A stretch of 64,000 nucleotides of DNA from Ignavibacteriaceae bacterium. GTDB taxonomy: Bacteria; Bacteroidota; Ignavibacteria; Ignavibacteriales; Ignavibacteriaceae. Of the stretch, positions 45,064 to 52,834 are shown one piece after another. The notes under the pieces were generated by a model that saw nothing but the letters and a program-made list of their open reading frames with translations, did no database searches and was not told the DNA's origin. The stretch spans positions 23,507-87,506 of the forward strand of contig JABWCL010000022.1 of the NCBI GenBank assembly GCA_013360295.1, in the 5' to 3' direction. The number at the start of each line of letters is the position of its first letter. Position 1 is the stretch's first letter. A program made the position numbers and the translations under genes.

Positions 45064-46491
45064 ATGATCAAAAAAAACGAAATTGTAAATAATTTACTGA
45101 TAGAAGATTATGCCTTTAACGCCGGCGGGATAGCCAAACCGGTCTTTGAAGGGGAGGAAAGAGGTTTTGTCATTTTTATTGCCGGCGCGGTTCCAGGTGA
45201 TATTGTAAACGCGAGGATAACCAAGAAAAAGAAGAATTATGCTGAAGCGGTTGCGGTTGAAATTGTAAAGGCAAGCGCGGACAGAATTAACCCCAGATGC
45301 ACCTATTTTGGATTTTGCGGCGGCTGTAAACAGCAATACCTTTCTTATGAAAGGCAGATAGAGTATAAGCAAAAGCACGTTGCTGACGCTCTTGAAAAAA
45401 TCGGCGGGCTCTCCGGTTATGAACTCCTTCCCATAATTCCATCGGAAAATCTATTTTTTTACCGCAATAAAATGGAGTTTTCATTTACACGCAAACGATG
45501 GCTGATGCCGGGTGAAAAAGAGGCGGATGAAAACTTATCTAATATCTTCGGACTCGGCCTGCACGTGCCGCGCTTCTTTGATAAAGTAATAGATATAGAA
45601 GAGTGTTTCCTGCAGTCAGAGATAAGTAACAGGATACTGAATTTCAGCAGGGATTACTTTAAGAAGCACAACGTTTCAATATACAGTAACAAGGATGAAG
45701 AGGGTCTGCTGCGCAACCTTGTTATCAGGCAGGCTTATAATACTAACGGACTGATGGTTAACCTCGTTACTTCCCGAGAGGATGAGGTGGTAAATCAGTA
45801 TGCCGCGGATCTGCTTAAGGCTTTTCCCGAGATTACCACGATACTTAACAATGTAAATTCCCGCAGGGCGATGGTCGCGCAGGGAGAATACGAAAAAGTC
45901 CTCTATGGCGAAGGAGTGATCTATGATACTATCGGCGGACTTAAATTCAGGATAAGCGCTAATTCGTTTTTCCAGACAAACACATTACAGGCGGAGAACC
46001 TGTATAAAACCGCGCTCGAATTCGCGGCCTTTAAGGGTGATGAGATCGTTTACGATATGTACTCCGGCGCGGGGACTATCGCTCTATACGTTTCGGGACA
46101 CGTAAAAAAGATATACGGCTTTGAAGCGGTGCAACCTGCAGTTGCCGACGCGAATATAAATAAAGAATTAAACGGATGCAGCCACGCGGAGTTTATAACC
46201 GCTGATCTTTATAAATCTTTTTTACCGGTTATTGAAGAAAAGCAGATTGAAAAACCGGATGTTATAATTCTAGATCCACCCAGAAGCGGTCTACACCCCG
46301 TTACGGTATCCGATGTTTTGCAGATAAAGCCGCAGAAGATTGTATATGTAAGCTGCAATCCAGCGACACAGGCGAACGACATAAAGCAGTTTGTCGGTGA
46401 TGGGTATGATCTTATCAAAGTCCGCCCCGTGGATATGTTCCCGCAGACATATCACATTGAAAATGTTGCGTTGCTTGTAAGGGCAAATTAA
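45064..46491 (+). CDS. rlmD: 23S rRNA (uracil-5-)-methyltransferase, RlmD/RumA type
   Basis: 475 aa from the ATG at 45064, one base after the previous stop; a TTG 33 bp earlier is in frame but less likely. An N-terminal TRAM domain is followed by the 4Fe-4S ligands C79, C85, C88 (CTYFGFCGGC) and C181 (DIEEC). The SAM domain has QTNTLQAENL, VYDMYSGAGTIALY and the catalytic region VILDPPRSGL and YVSCNPATQA. The product methylates a U in 23S rRNA; whether it is U1939, U747 or a tRNA position cannot be told from sequence. Confidence 0.93.
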   Translation: MIKKNEIVNNLLIEDYAFNAGGIAKPVFEGEERGFVIFIAGAVPGDIVNARITKKKKNYAEAVAVEIVKASADRINPRCTYFGFCGGCKQQYLSYERQIEYKQKHVADALEKIGGLSGYELLPIIPSENLFFYRNKMEFSFTRKRWLMPGEKEADENLSNIFGLGLHVPRFFDKVIDIEECFLQSEISNRILNFSRDYFKKHNVSIYSNKDEEGLLRNLVIRQAYNTNGLMVNLVTSREDEVVNQYAADLLKAFPEITTILNNVNSRRAMVAQGEYEKVLYGEGVIYDTIGGLKFRISANSFFQTNTLQAENLYKTALEFAAFKGDEIVYDMYSGAGTIALYVSGHVKKIYGFEAVQPAVADANINKELNGCSHAEFITADLYKSFLPVIEEKQIEKPDVIILDPPRSGLHPVTVSDVLQIKPQKIVYVSCNPATQANDIKQFVGDGYDLIKVRPVDMFPQTYHIENVALLVRAN

Positions 46492-46498
46492 TCTGCTT

Positions 46499-47824
46499 AT
46501 GCCCGTGAAGAACAGTAAACCCCGCAATAAAAACATCGAGTTCCCTCCGGTTCCTTTAGCAGAAAGAGTGAGGCCGCGCAGCCTTGATGAATTCCGCGGG
46601 CAGCAGCATCTGCTTGGTGAAGGAAAACCGATCAGGGTAATGATGGATAAAGACGCGATAGGTTCCTTCATTATGTGGGGACCGCCGGGTTCGGGCAAAA
46701 CGACAATTGCACGGCTGATCGCGAAGAAAACCGGTTCAAATTTCCACCAGTTAAACGCGGTATCGGGAGGAGTTCGCGACCTTCGCGCTATATTTGAACT
46801 GGCGGCTGAAGCAAAACTTAACGGTGAGAAGACTATACTTTTTATTGATGAAGTCCACCGCTTTAACAAGATGCAGCAGGATGCTTTGCTCGGCGCCGTT
46901 GAATCGGGACTCGTAACACTCATCGGCGCAACAACCGAAAATCCTTCATTCGAAGTCATCCCCGCGCTCCGTTCAAGAGCCAGGATATTTGTACTTAATT
47001 CACTTGAGAAGGAGGAGCTCGAAGAGATCATTAAATTTGCTTTGACCGAGGATGAGTTTTTACGCACATTCAAAGTAAAAAATATTGATACCGAATATCT
47101 TATATATGCTTCCGGCGGCGACGCGAGGATACTATTGAACCTGCTTGAAGCGGCACTTATTCTCGAAAGCGATAAGGATGAGATAAACATAGATAAGGGT
47201 GTTATTGAGAACTGCATACAGCAGAAAGTATTGCAGTATGATAAAGGGGGAGAAGAACACTATAATATAATATCGGCGTTCATTAAAAGCCTTCGCGGCA
47301 GTGATCCCGACGCGGCGCTTTACTGGATGGCGCGAATGATCGAAGGGGGGGAGGACCCGCTCTTCATAGCACGAAGAATGCTTGTATTTGCTTCTGAGGA
47401 TATCGGCAACGCGTCACCAAACGCACTTGTCCTCGCAGAGGCGTGTTTTTCTGCCGTTGATAAAGTGGGTATGCCTGAAGGAAGGATAATCCTCGCGCAG
47501 TGCGCCACGTATCTTGCCGGTTCTCCGAAATCCAACTCCTCTTATATGGGAATCGAAAAAGCGATTGGCGATGTAAGGAACAATCCCGCCTATCCGGTTC
47601 CGTTACACCTGAGAAACGCCCCGACAAAACTGATGAAAAACCTTGGCTACTCAAAAGGTTATAAATACCCTCACGAATTCGATAAACATTTTATTGATGA
47701 AAACTACCTTCCTGAAGAAATGAAAGGGAAGCAGTATTATTTTCCCTCAACATCCGGACAGGAAAAAGCCATCCGCGACCGATTAGCTGAATTGTGGAAG
47801 CACAAAAAGAAATACAACAACTAA
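46499..47824 (+). CDS. rarA: Replication-associated recombination protein RarA
   Basis: 441-aa AAA+ ATPase (MgsA/RarA, clamp-loader-like), acting at stalled forks. Motifs: PLAERVRPRSLDEFRGQQHL, Walker A GPPGSGKTTIARL, Walker B ILFIDEVHRFNK, sensor 1 LIGATTENPSFE, Arg finger in ALRSRARIF and the C-terminal tetramerisation region (SSYMGIEKAIGDV, APTKLMKNLGY). Complete. Starts 7 bp after rlmD. Its TAA stop lies at the beginning of an inverted heptad repeat pair. Confidence 0.95.
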   Translation: MPVKNSKPRNKNIEFPPVPLAERVRPRSLDEFRGQQHLLGEGKPIRVMMDKDAIGSFIMWGPPGSGKTTIARLIAKKTGSNFHQLNAVSGGVRDLRAIFELAAEAKLNGEKTILFIDEVHRFNKMQQDALLGAVESGLVTLIGATTENPSFEVIPALRSRARIFVLNSLEKEELEEIIKFALTEDEFLRTFKVKNIDTEYLIYASGGDARILLNLLEAALILESDKDEINIDKGVIENCIQQKVLQYDKGGEEHYNIISAFIKSLRGSDPDAALYWMARMIEGGEDPLFIARRMLVFASEDIGNASPNALVLAEACFSAVDKVGMPEGRIILAQCATYLAGSPKSNSSYMGIEKAIGDVRNNPAYPVPLHLRNAPTKLMKNLGYSKGYKYPHEFDKHFIDENYLPEEMKGKQYYFPSTSGQEKAIRDRLAELWKHKKKYNN

Positions 47825-47856
47825 TTGATAATTGACAATTGATAATGGATAATTAA
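47822..47856. repeat. Heptad repeat array, left arm of an inverted pair
   Basis: TAATTGATAATTGACAATTG followed by ATAATGGATAATTAAG; heptads AATTGAT, AATTGAC, AATTGAT, AATGGAT. It begins on the rarA stop codon. The reverse complement of 48274-48312 gives the same series with one extra heptad. Confidence 0.85.
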
Positions 47857-47858
47857 GA

Positions 47859-48212
47859 TCATCTTTGGGATTTTGAGGTCTTGATAATAGACGTTAGAAG
47901 TTTTAATATTTCCGTTATCATTTGATTGACATTATCATACTCTTTTTCTGTTAAATAATAACTTTTATATAGGAGCAACAGCCAATATTCGGGCTCGTTA
48001 GCCTCCTTTAACGCAATTGACATTTTGTGTATAAAATCCTGTCAGGATTCGGATTGTTCCGATTCCCTGATCAGCGCTCCGATCGCAGTTCCCGATCTCA
48101 ATACCTGCTTACTTAAGACATACTCCGACTTCTGCATTCTCAAATACTGATTTAACTTTACAATTCTGAGCGCAAAATCAAAAGTTTTTTGCTTGATTAT
48201 ATTGTCTTTTAT
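47859..48212 (-). pseudogene. Decayed four-helix-bundle protein gene (23S rRNA IVP family)
   Basis: Minus-strand translation gives a clear member of the four-helix-bundle/IVP family: KDNIIKQKTFDFALRIVKL, YVLSKQVLRSGTAIGALIRE, QDFIHKMSIALKEANEPEYW, LLYKSYYLTEKEYDN and EILKLLTSIIKTSK. Two lesions: the expected start codon before KDNII is ATA (48212-48210), and a TGA (48044-48042) interrupts the protein after EQSES. Length about 117 codons is normal for the family. It lies exactly between the two inverted heptad arrays and between the convergent rarA and DUF423 genes. Function of the family outside rRNA introns and diversity-generating retroelements is unknown. Confidence 0.85.
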
Positions 48213-48273
48213 ACGAAATTTTCAAAAGTAAAAGTATAAGTATACGACAAATTACTAGCGCAAGTTAATAATG

Positions 48274-48312
48274 AATTATCCATTATCAATTATCAATTGT
48301 CAATTATCAATT
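48274..48312. repeat. Heptad repeat array, right arm of an inverted pair
   Basis: AATTATCCATTATCAATTAT then CAATTGTCAATTATCAATT. It is the reverse complement of the 47822-47856 array with one extra heptad. The TGA stop of the minus-strand DUF423 gene (48307-48309) lies inside it. Confidence 0.85.
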
Positions 48313-48672
48313 CTTCTTAAATTCTCCCCATATTATCATCAACCAGCCTGATAGAAGGAAAAATCCGCCGATGGGAGTTATCATTACGATTGAGCGGATA
48401 CCTGTTAGCGCGTAGATATATATTGAAAATGAAAATAAAATGATCCCGGTTAAAAACAGTATCCTGGAAATTTTCTGATTCTCGCGGGAGGCAAGGAATA
48501 ATAAAACAACTGTATGGATAAGATGGTATCTTACACCCGTTTCAAATGAAGTCAGGACTTCAGGGGTAAGAATTTTCTTTAAAGCATGTGCGCCAAAAGC
48601 CCCGAAGGCCACACCCAGGAAGCCAAGGACTGCTGAAATGATTATCCAATTTTTATCTGCTTTTTTGTTCAT
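48307..48672 (-). CDS. DUF423 family membrane protein
   Basis: 121 aa from the ATG at 48672 (MNKKADKNWIIIS). The frame extends 23 codons further up, but those residues are not family-like. Four hydrophobic helices carry the DUF423 signature FLGVAFGAFGAHALKKILT and VRYHLIHTVVLLFLA. Small inner-membrane protein of unknown function (YgdD-like). Its C-terminus EFKKN and stop run into the right heptad array. Confidence 0.88.
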   Translation of the reverse strand: MNKKADKNWIIISAVLGFLGVAFGAFGAHALKKILTPEVLTSFETGVRYHLIHTVVLLFLASRENQKISRILFLTGIILFSFSIYIYALTGIRSIVMITPIGGFFLLSGWLMIIWGEFKKN

Positions 48673-49013
48673 ACTTATTGATATCACCGGAATAGTTAAA
48701 AAATGATCCTGAATTATAAAGCATAACCGCTCAAACCTCAAATAAATACTAATAAAAATACCCCGCGGGAATCAGGAAAAAGTTACTCCTCCCGCACGGC
48801 TCCATTATAATTATCTTTTAACTTTTTTTGGAAAATAATTTGTGGGCAATGCGCTGAAAATCAAGACCGCGCTTTAAGTAGCTTCCGCCAAATTACACCT
48901 TACCCCCGGTCACTTTCGTTTTGGTTGACTCACTGCAGCGCCTTTTTAATGGAGAGGGGGGAACAGTTTTTCTCTTTATTAACGGAGCGGGGAGTTGATT
49001 CCGCCTGCGCCGG

Positions 49014-49072
49014 CTTGTCAATCGTCAATTATCCATTACCCATTACCCCCCCTCCATTATTCATTAAAACGG
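49014..49072. repeat. Degenerate heptad array
   Basis: Heptads TTGTCAA, TCGTCAA, TTATCCA, TTACCCA, then TTATTCA, TTAAAAC, in the 414-bp gap between DUF423 and the CcmE-like gene. The rest of that gap (48742-49013) shows GC-poor sequence and no supported gene. Confidence 0.7.
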
Positions 49073-49155
49073 AACCATTGATAAAATTTGGTATTCCTTT
49101 ATTATTCCTCTCCTTATTATCTTAAATGTCTATTTAATAATAAACCTTAGGAAAA

Positions 49156-49503
49156 ATGAAAAACCTTAAGAAATTTATCGTTCCCGGGCTTATCCTCCTT
49201 TTTATTCTGGTTATTTACACCTCTTACTTCGCGCCGGGAGATGAACTTGGCGACTTCTCCACTTTCGATCCGAACAATAACGCAAATAAGGATATCAGGG
49301 TGGAAATAGTGAGAGACAAGGGAGTCCGGAAGGATATGGCCAGTGGCTCTTCTATTTTCTACGTAAAGGATAAAAACGGAGTGGAAGTGATGGTTCAGGG
49401 TCCGATTGAGCTTCCCCCGACCTTTGAAATGAATGATGTATTTACTTTGAAAGGCCATCTCCATAAGGATTACTTCCACGCCACCGAAATACTGGCAAAA
49501 TGA
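49156..49503 (+). CDS. CcmE-like OB-fold protein lacking the heme-binding His
   Basis: 115 aa: an N-terminal membrane anchor ([21 protein letters not shown]) and an OB-fold domain with the CcmE-like end [20 protein letters not shown] followed by FHATEILAK. In true CcmE the sequence continues into a KHDENY-type motif whose His binds heme covalently; this protein stops at LAK, so it cannot form that bond. It may be a CcmE relative with another role. Its stop overlaps the uvrB start (ATGA, 4 bp). No other ccm gene is nearby. Confidence 0.75.
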   Translation: MKNLKKFIVPGLILLFILVIYTSYFAPGDELGDFSTFDPNNNANKDIRVEIVRDKGVRKDMASGSSIFYVKDKNGVEVMVQGPIELPPTFEMNDVFTLKGHLHKDYFHATEILAK

Positions 49504-51509
49504 AAACCTTTAGTTTAGTCTCTAACTATCAGCCGTCGGGCGATCAGCCCGCGGCGATAGAGAGCCTTGTAAGGGGGTTAAACAACGGGGATAAATTCCA
49601 GACGCTGCTGGGGGTTACAGGCAGCGGAAAGACTTTCACAATCTCGAATGTAATTCAGCAGGTTAATAAACCCACACTCATTATTTCACACAATAAAACT
49701 TTAGCCGCTCAACTTTATTCGGAATTCAAATCATTCTTCCCGGATAACGCGGTAGAGTTTTTTATCAGCTACTACGATTATTATCAGCCGGAAGCGTATG
49801 TCGTTTCGAGCGATCTATACATTGAAAAAGATATGTCAATCAACCAGGAGATTGACAGGCTGAGGCTTAAAGCGACAACATCATTGATTGAAGGGCGGAA
49901 AGATGTTATTGTAATCGCGAGCGTAAGCTGCATATACGGTATCGGCGCGCCGGAAGAATACGCAAGGCAGATCCTTTTTGTGCATAAGGGGGACTCAATA
50001 ACAAAAAAGGAGCTGATGCGGCGACTTATTGATATATATTATGTGCGGAACGATATTGAATTCTCACGCGGGACATTCCGCGCGAGGGGTGATGTGGTTG
50101 AAGTCATACCCGCTTATGAAAACGATGAAGCATACCGCTACGAGTTTTTTGATGATATGATAGAAAAGATATCGCTGATTGATCCGCATACAGGGAAAGT
50201 CGTTAAGGAAGTTGAATCCGCGCCCGTTTATCCCGCCAAGTATTTTGTCTCCAATGAAGAAAAGACGGCACGCGCGCTTGTGGATATTGAGCGGGAACTT
50301 GAACTTCGGCTTCGCGAACTTAAAACAATGGAGAAATATGTTGAAGCGCAGCGGCTTGAACAGCGGACGAAATTCGATCTCGAAATGATCCGCGAAGTTG
50401 GTTACTGCTCCGGTATAGAAAACTACAGCCGGCATATGGACGGCAGAAAGCCGGGCACCCGCCCCGCCTGCCTCTTCGATTATTTCCCGAAAGATTATCT
50501 GCTGATTATAGATGAGTCGCACGTTACCATCCCCCAGATACGCGGTATGTATAACGGCGACCGCGCGCGCAAAACGACACTTGTTGATTACGGGTTCCGC
50601 CTCCCCTCCGCTCTTGATAACCGCCCTATGACCTATGATGAATTTATGTCTATGCTCAACCAGACAATATTTGTAAGCGCAACACCCGGTGATTATGAAT
50701 TAAAGATGTCAGGCGGGGTGATAGTGGAGCAGATCATTCGTCCCACCGGACTGCTCGACCCGGAAGTTCTGGTGCGCCCCGTGAAGACACAGATTGATGA
50801 CCTGATAGGAGAAATCAGGGACAGGATCGCCAAAAAGGAGAGGACTCTTGTAACCACCCTTACCAAGAAAATGGCGGAAGACCTGGCGGATTATCTTGAT
50901 AAGCTGGATATAAACGTTCGTTATATACACAGCGACATAGACGCGCTTGAACGTGTTGAGATACTGCGCGATCTTCGGCTTGGTGATTTTGATGTGCTTG
51001 TAGGTGTTAACCTTCTCAGGGAGGGGCTCGACCTGCCGGAAGTTTCACTGGTTGCAATTATTGACGCTGACAAAGAAGGATTCCTGCGGAGTGAGAAATC
51101 ACTGATGCAGACCGCCGGCAGAACCGCGCGTAACGTAAACGGAAAAGTTATTATGTACGCGGATAAAATAACAGACAGTATGCAGAAAATGATTGACGAA
51201 ACTACCCGCCGACGCAAACTTCAGATCGAATACAATGAGCAGATGGGGATAACCCCGCAAACCATCTATAAAAGTGTTGATGAGATTCTCGCATCCACCT
51301 CCATTGCCGAGCTGAGAAAGAAAGACGACAAGGAAGAAAGCTTCAGTTACTCGATGGTCGCTGAACCCGTTGTAAGATATATGACCCCCGAGCAGAAAGA
51401 AGACCTGATCAAACAGCTCACCGATGAAATGTATAACGCCGCTAAAGACCTCGAATTCGAAAAAGCCGCACGGATCAGGGACGAGATTCAGAAACTTAAA
51501 AAGAAATAA
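49500..51509 (+). CDS. uvrB: UvrABC excision nuclease subunit B
   Basis: 669-aa nucleotide-excision repair helicase-like protein. Motifs: [18 protein letters not shown], Walker [15 protein letters not shown], the beta-hairpin region [25 protein letters not shown] (motif II), [24 protein letters not shown] and the C-terminal UVR domain ([20 protein letters not shown]) that contacts UvrC. Complete. Translationally coupled to the CcmE-like gene. Confidence 0.98.
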   Translation: MKTFSLVSNYQPSGDQPAAIESLVRGLNNGDKFQTLLGVTGSGKTFTISNVIQQVNKPTLIISHNKTLAAQLYSEFKSFFPDNAVEFFISYYDYYQPEAYVVSSDLYIEKDMSINQEIDRLRLKATTSLIEGRKDVIVIASVSCIYGIGAPEEYARQILFVHKGDSITKKELMRRLIDIYYVRNDIEFSRGTFRARGDVVEVIPAYENDEAYRYEFFDDMIEKISLIDPHTGKVVKEVESAPVYPAKYFVSNEEKTARALVDIERELELRLRELKTMEKYVEAQRLEQRTKFDLEMIREVGYCSGIENYSRHMDGRKPGTRPACLFDYFPKDYLLIIDESHVTIPQIRGMYNGDRARKTTLVDYGFRLPSALDNRPMTYDEFMSMLNQTIFVSATPGDYELKMSGGVIVEQIIRPTGLLDPEVLVRPVKTQIDDLIGEIRDRIAKKERTLVTTLTKKMAEDLADYLDKLDINVRYIHSDIDALERVEILRDLRLGDFDVLVGVNLLREGLDLPEVSLVAIIDADKEGFLRSEKSLMQTAGRTARNVNGKVIMYADKITDSMQKMIDETTRRRKLQIEYNEQMGITPQTIYKSVDEILASTSIAELRKKDDKEESFSYSMVAEPVVRYMTPEQKEDLIKQLTDEMYNAAKDLEFEKAARIRDEIQKLKKK

Positions 51510-51578
51510 CACCAACCATTTCACCACTCATTTTCGCGTACTCAGACCCGGATCGTCCTGTTAACCGCATTCGAAAAA

Positions 51579-51596
51579 TTTTGCCTATAGGCAAAA
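51579..51596. promoter_or_regulatory. Perfect 18-bp palindrome
   Basis: TTTTGCCTATAGGCAAAA, 70 bp after uvrB. Flanked by further A/T it extends to 20 bp. It could be a dyad operator or a weak terminator; no T-tract follows. Confidence 0.4.
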
Positions 51597-51780
51597 ATCT
51601 TAGCGCCCTGTTTGGATAAAAATGTGGGATTTTGGAAGAATAACAAAGGTTTTCCGGATAATTAAGCATCATTTCGTGGTCAACCGGGTAACAGGATTTG
51701 GATTCTCAATGCTCTATCTGGTCAGTCTGTTCTATGGCAATTTCCGGGCATATCCTTTGTTGGAGACTGAAATGAATTGG

Positions 51781-51840
51781 GATGTTCAACCGGGAGTCTC
51801 ACGCAAAGACGCAAAGCTGACGCAGAGACCGCGGAGAATA
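51781..51840. repeat. CACGCAAAGACGC element, copy 1
   Basis: GATGTTCA, then GAGTCTCACGCAAAGACGC, then GACGCAGAGACCGC and GAGAAT. It is about 85-90% identical by eye to 52028-52087, in direct orientation 247 bp apart. Confidence 0.8.
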
Positions 51841-51901
51841 ATAAATATAAATTAAACACTTTAGCCGGGAGGGGCAAGCCCGCTCCCCTACTTTTGCAAA
51901 A

Positions 51902-51943
51902 CTGCGGTCATCCGTTGTTACATCCGTGGAATCTGTGTTCCAT
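51902..51943. repeat. Dispersed intergenic repeat, TCTGCG...GTTCC family, copy 3
   Basis: CTGCGGTCATCCGTTG, CATCCGTGGAATCTGTGTTC. Same block order as 4627-4670 and 13542-13582. It follows a short GGGGCAAGCCCGCTCCCC hairpin at about 51870. Confidence 0.6.
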
Positions 51944-52027
51944 AACAACGAAGCAATTATGCTGCATTTACGAGAGTTGTAATTATTCCCAGGCTTTTAT
52001 TTTTTCGTGGGATAAAAAATGTGTCGG

Positions 52028-52087
52028 GATGTTCATCGGTGAGTCTCACGCAAAGACGCGAAGTTGACGCAGAGACCGCAGAGAATT
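52028..52087. repeat. CACGCAAAGACGC element, copy 2
   Basis: GATGTTCATCGGTGAGTCTC, then ACGCAAAGACGCGAAG, GACGCAGAGACCGCAGAGAA. Direct repeat of 51781-51840. Confidence 0.8.
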
Positions 52088-52128
52088 ATATTTATAAACT
52101 AAAGCACTATGGCTAAGTGCCGCTAATA

Positions 52129-52178
52129 TTTTAACTCTTAACTTTTAACTAAAAATATTCTTAATTCTTAATTGAATT
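52129..52178. repeat. Degenerate heptad array after a lipoprotein gene
   Basis: TTTAACTCTTAACTTTTAAC and TTCTTAATTCTTAATTG. On the minus strand it starts directly after the TGA (52179-52181) of the lipoprotein gene. Confidence 0.8.
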
Positions 52179-52715
52179 TCATTCCGGCATCGGACCAATG
52201 TACCTGAAGCCCTGCATCCCCGGAGGGAAGAAGCACTGCACATTTATTTTATAAGCGAGTGAATCAATGTTTTTATCTTCAATCTTAACTAAAGCTATCG
52301 GGGTTTTATAAGCCTGCCAGATCGTTCCTTCATCGTCCACTTCATAGTATTCGCTCTGGATTCGTACCGCGTTTATTGCTATAGTATCTTTCTGGAACTG
52401 GTGCAGGAGGCAATAATCTCCCGGTGGCAGGGTTACAAAGAAATAACCATTCTGATCTGTTTTGAATTCCGCGAACGCAGTATCCGTAATGGTGTTATGA
52501 TCACCCTTCTTGACATAGAAAATTGTATTCGCCAGGGGCTGGGCTTTGGTTGAGATCAGGTAGTCTTCCGTTAAAGTGCCGCTGCACTGCGGAGGGAAGT
52601 GGATCATTGTCCCGCTGATCGTATAGGTCTTTTCCTCTTTAACCGTATTTGATGCCTGGCATCCGGCAAGAATAAAGAGAAGCCCTGATAACGAAATAAT
52701 AACGGAATATTTCAT
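52179..52715 (-). CDS. Lipoprotein with a carboxypeptidase-regulatory-like domain
   Basis: 178 aa with lipobox LAGC (C19). The mature part has KAQPLANTIFYVKKGD, then FKTDQNGYFFVTLPPGDYCL, the pattern of CNA-B/carboxypeptidase regulatory-like Ig folds ('G.f.f.LppG.Y'). Such domains are usual in surface proteins. Cysteines C44 and C159 may form a disulfide. Substrate or partner unknown. Divergent from the metalloprotease gene (119 bp). Confidence 0.75.
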   Translation of the reverse strand: MKYSVIISLSGLLFILAGCQASNTVKEEKTYTISGTMIHFPPQCSGTLTEDYLISTKAQPLANTIFYVKKGDHNTITDTAFAEFKTDQNGYFFVTLPPGDYCLLHQFQKDTIAINAVRIQSEYYEVDDEGTIWQAYKTPIALVKIEDKNIDSLAYKINVQCFFPPGMQGFRYIGPMPE

Positions 52716-52834
52716 ATGATATACTGAATGTCCTGCTGAGTGTTATTAATAATTGTTCTGGTTATTTTAATAGTTTTTAGTATTATGACCGATTATTTTT
52801 AATCAACTATTTAAATATTATAACGGGCGCCTTA

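Larger units (their letters stand above)
51510..52178. other. 669-bp repeat-rich spacer without a supported gene
   Basis: Contains an 18-bp palindrome (51579), two copies of a 60-bp CACGCAAAGACGC element (51781, 52028), a TCTGTGTTCC repeat (51902) and a heptad array (52129). A 77-codon frame at 51622-51855 runs through one of the repeats and is not supported. Confidence 0.7.

Noticed and set aside
47822..48312. CRISPR array
   Set aside because: The repeats are contiguous 7-bp units without spacers.
51622..51855. 77-codon frame after uvrB
   Set aside because: It runs through a CACGCAAAGACGC repeat and has no protein-family features.
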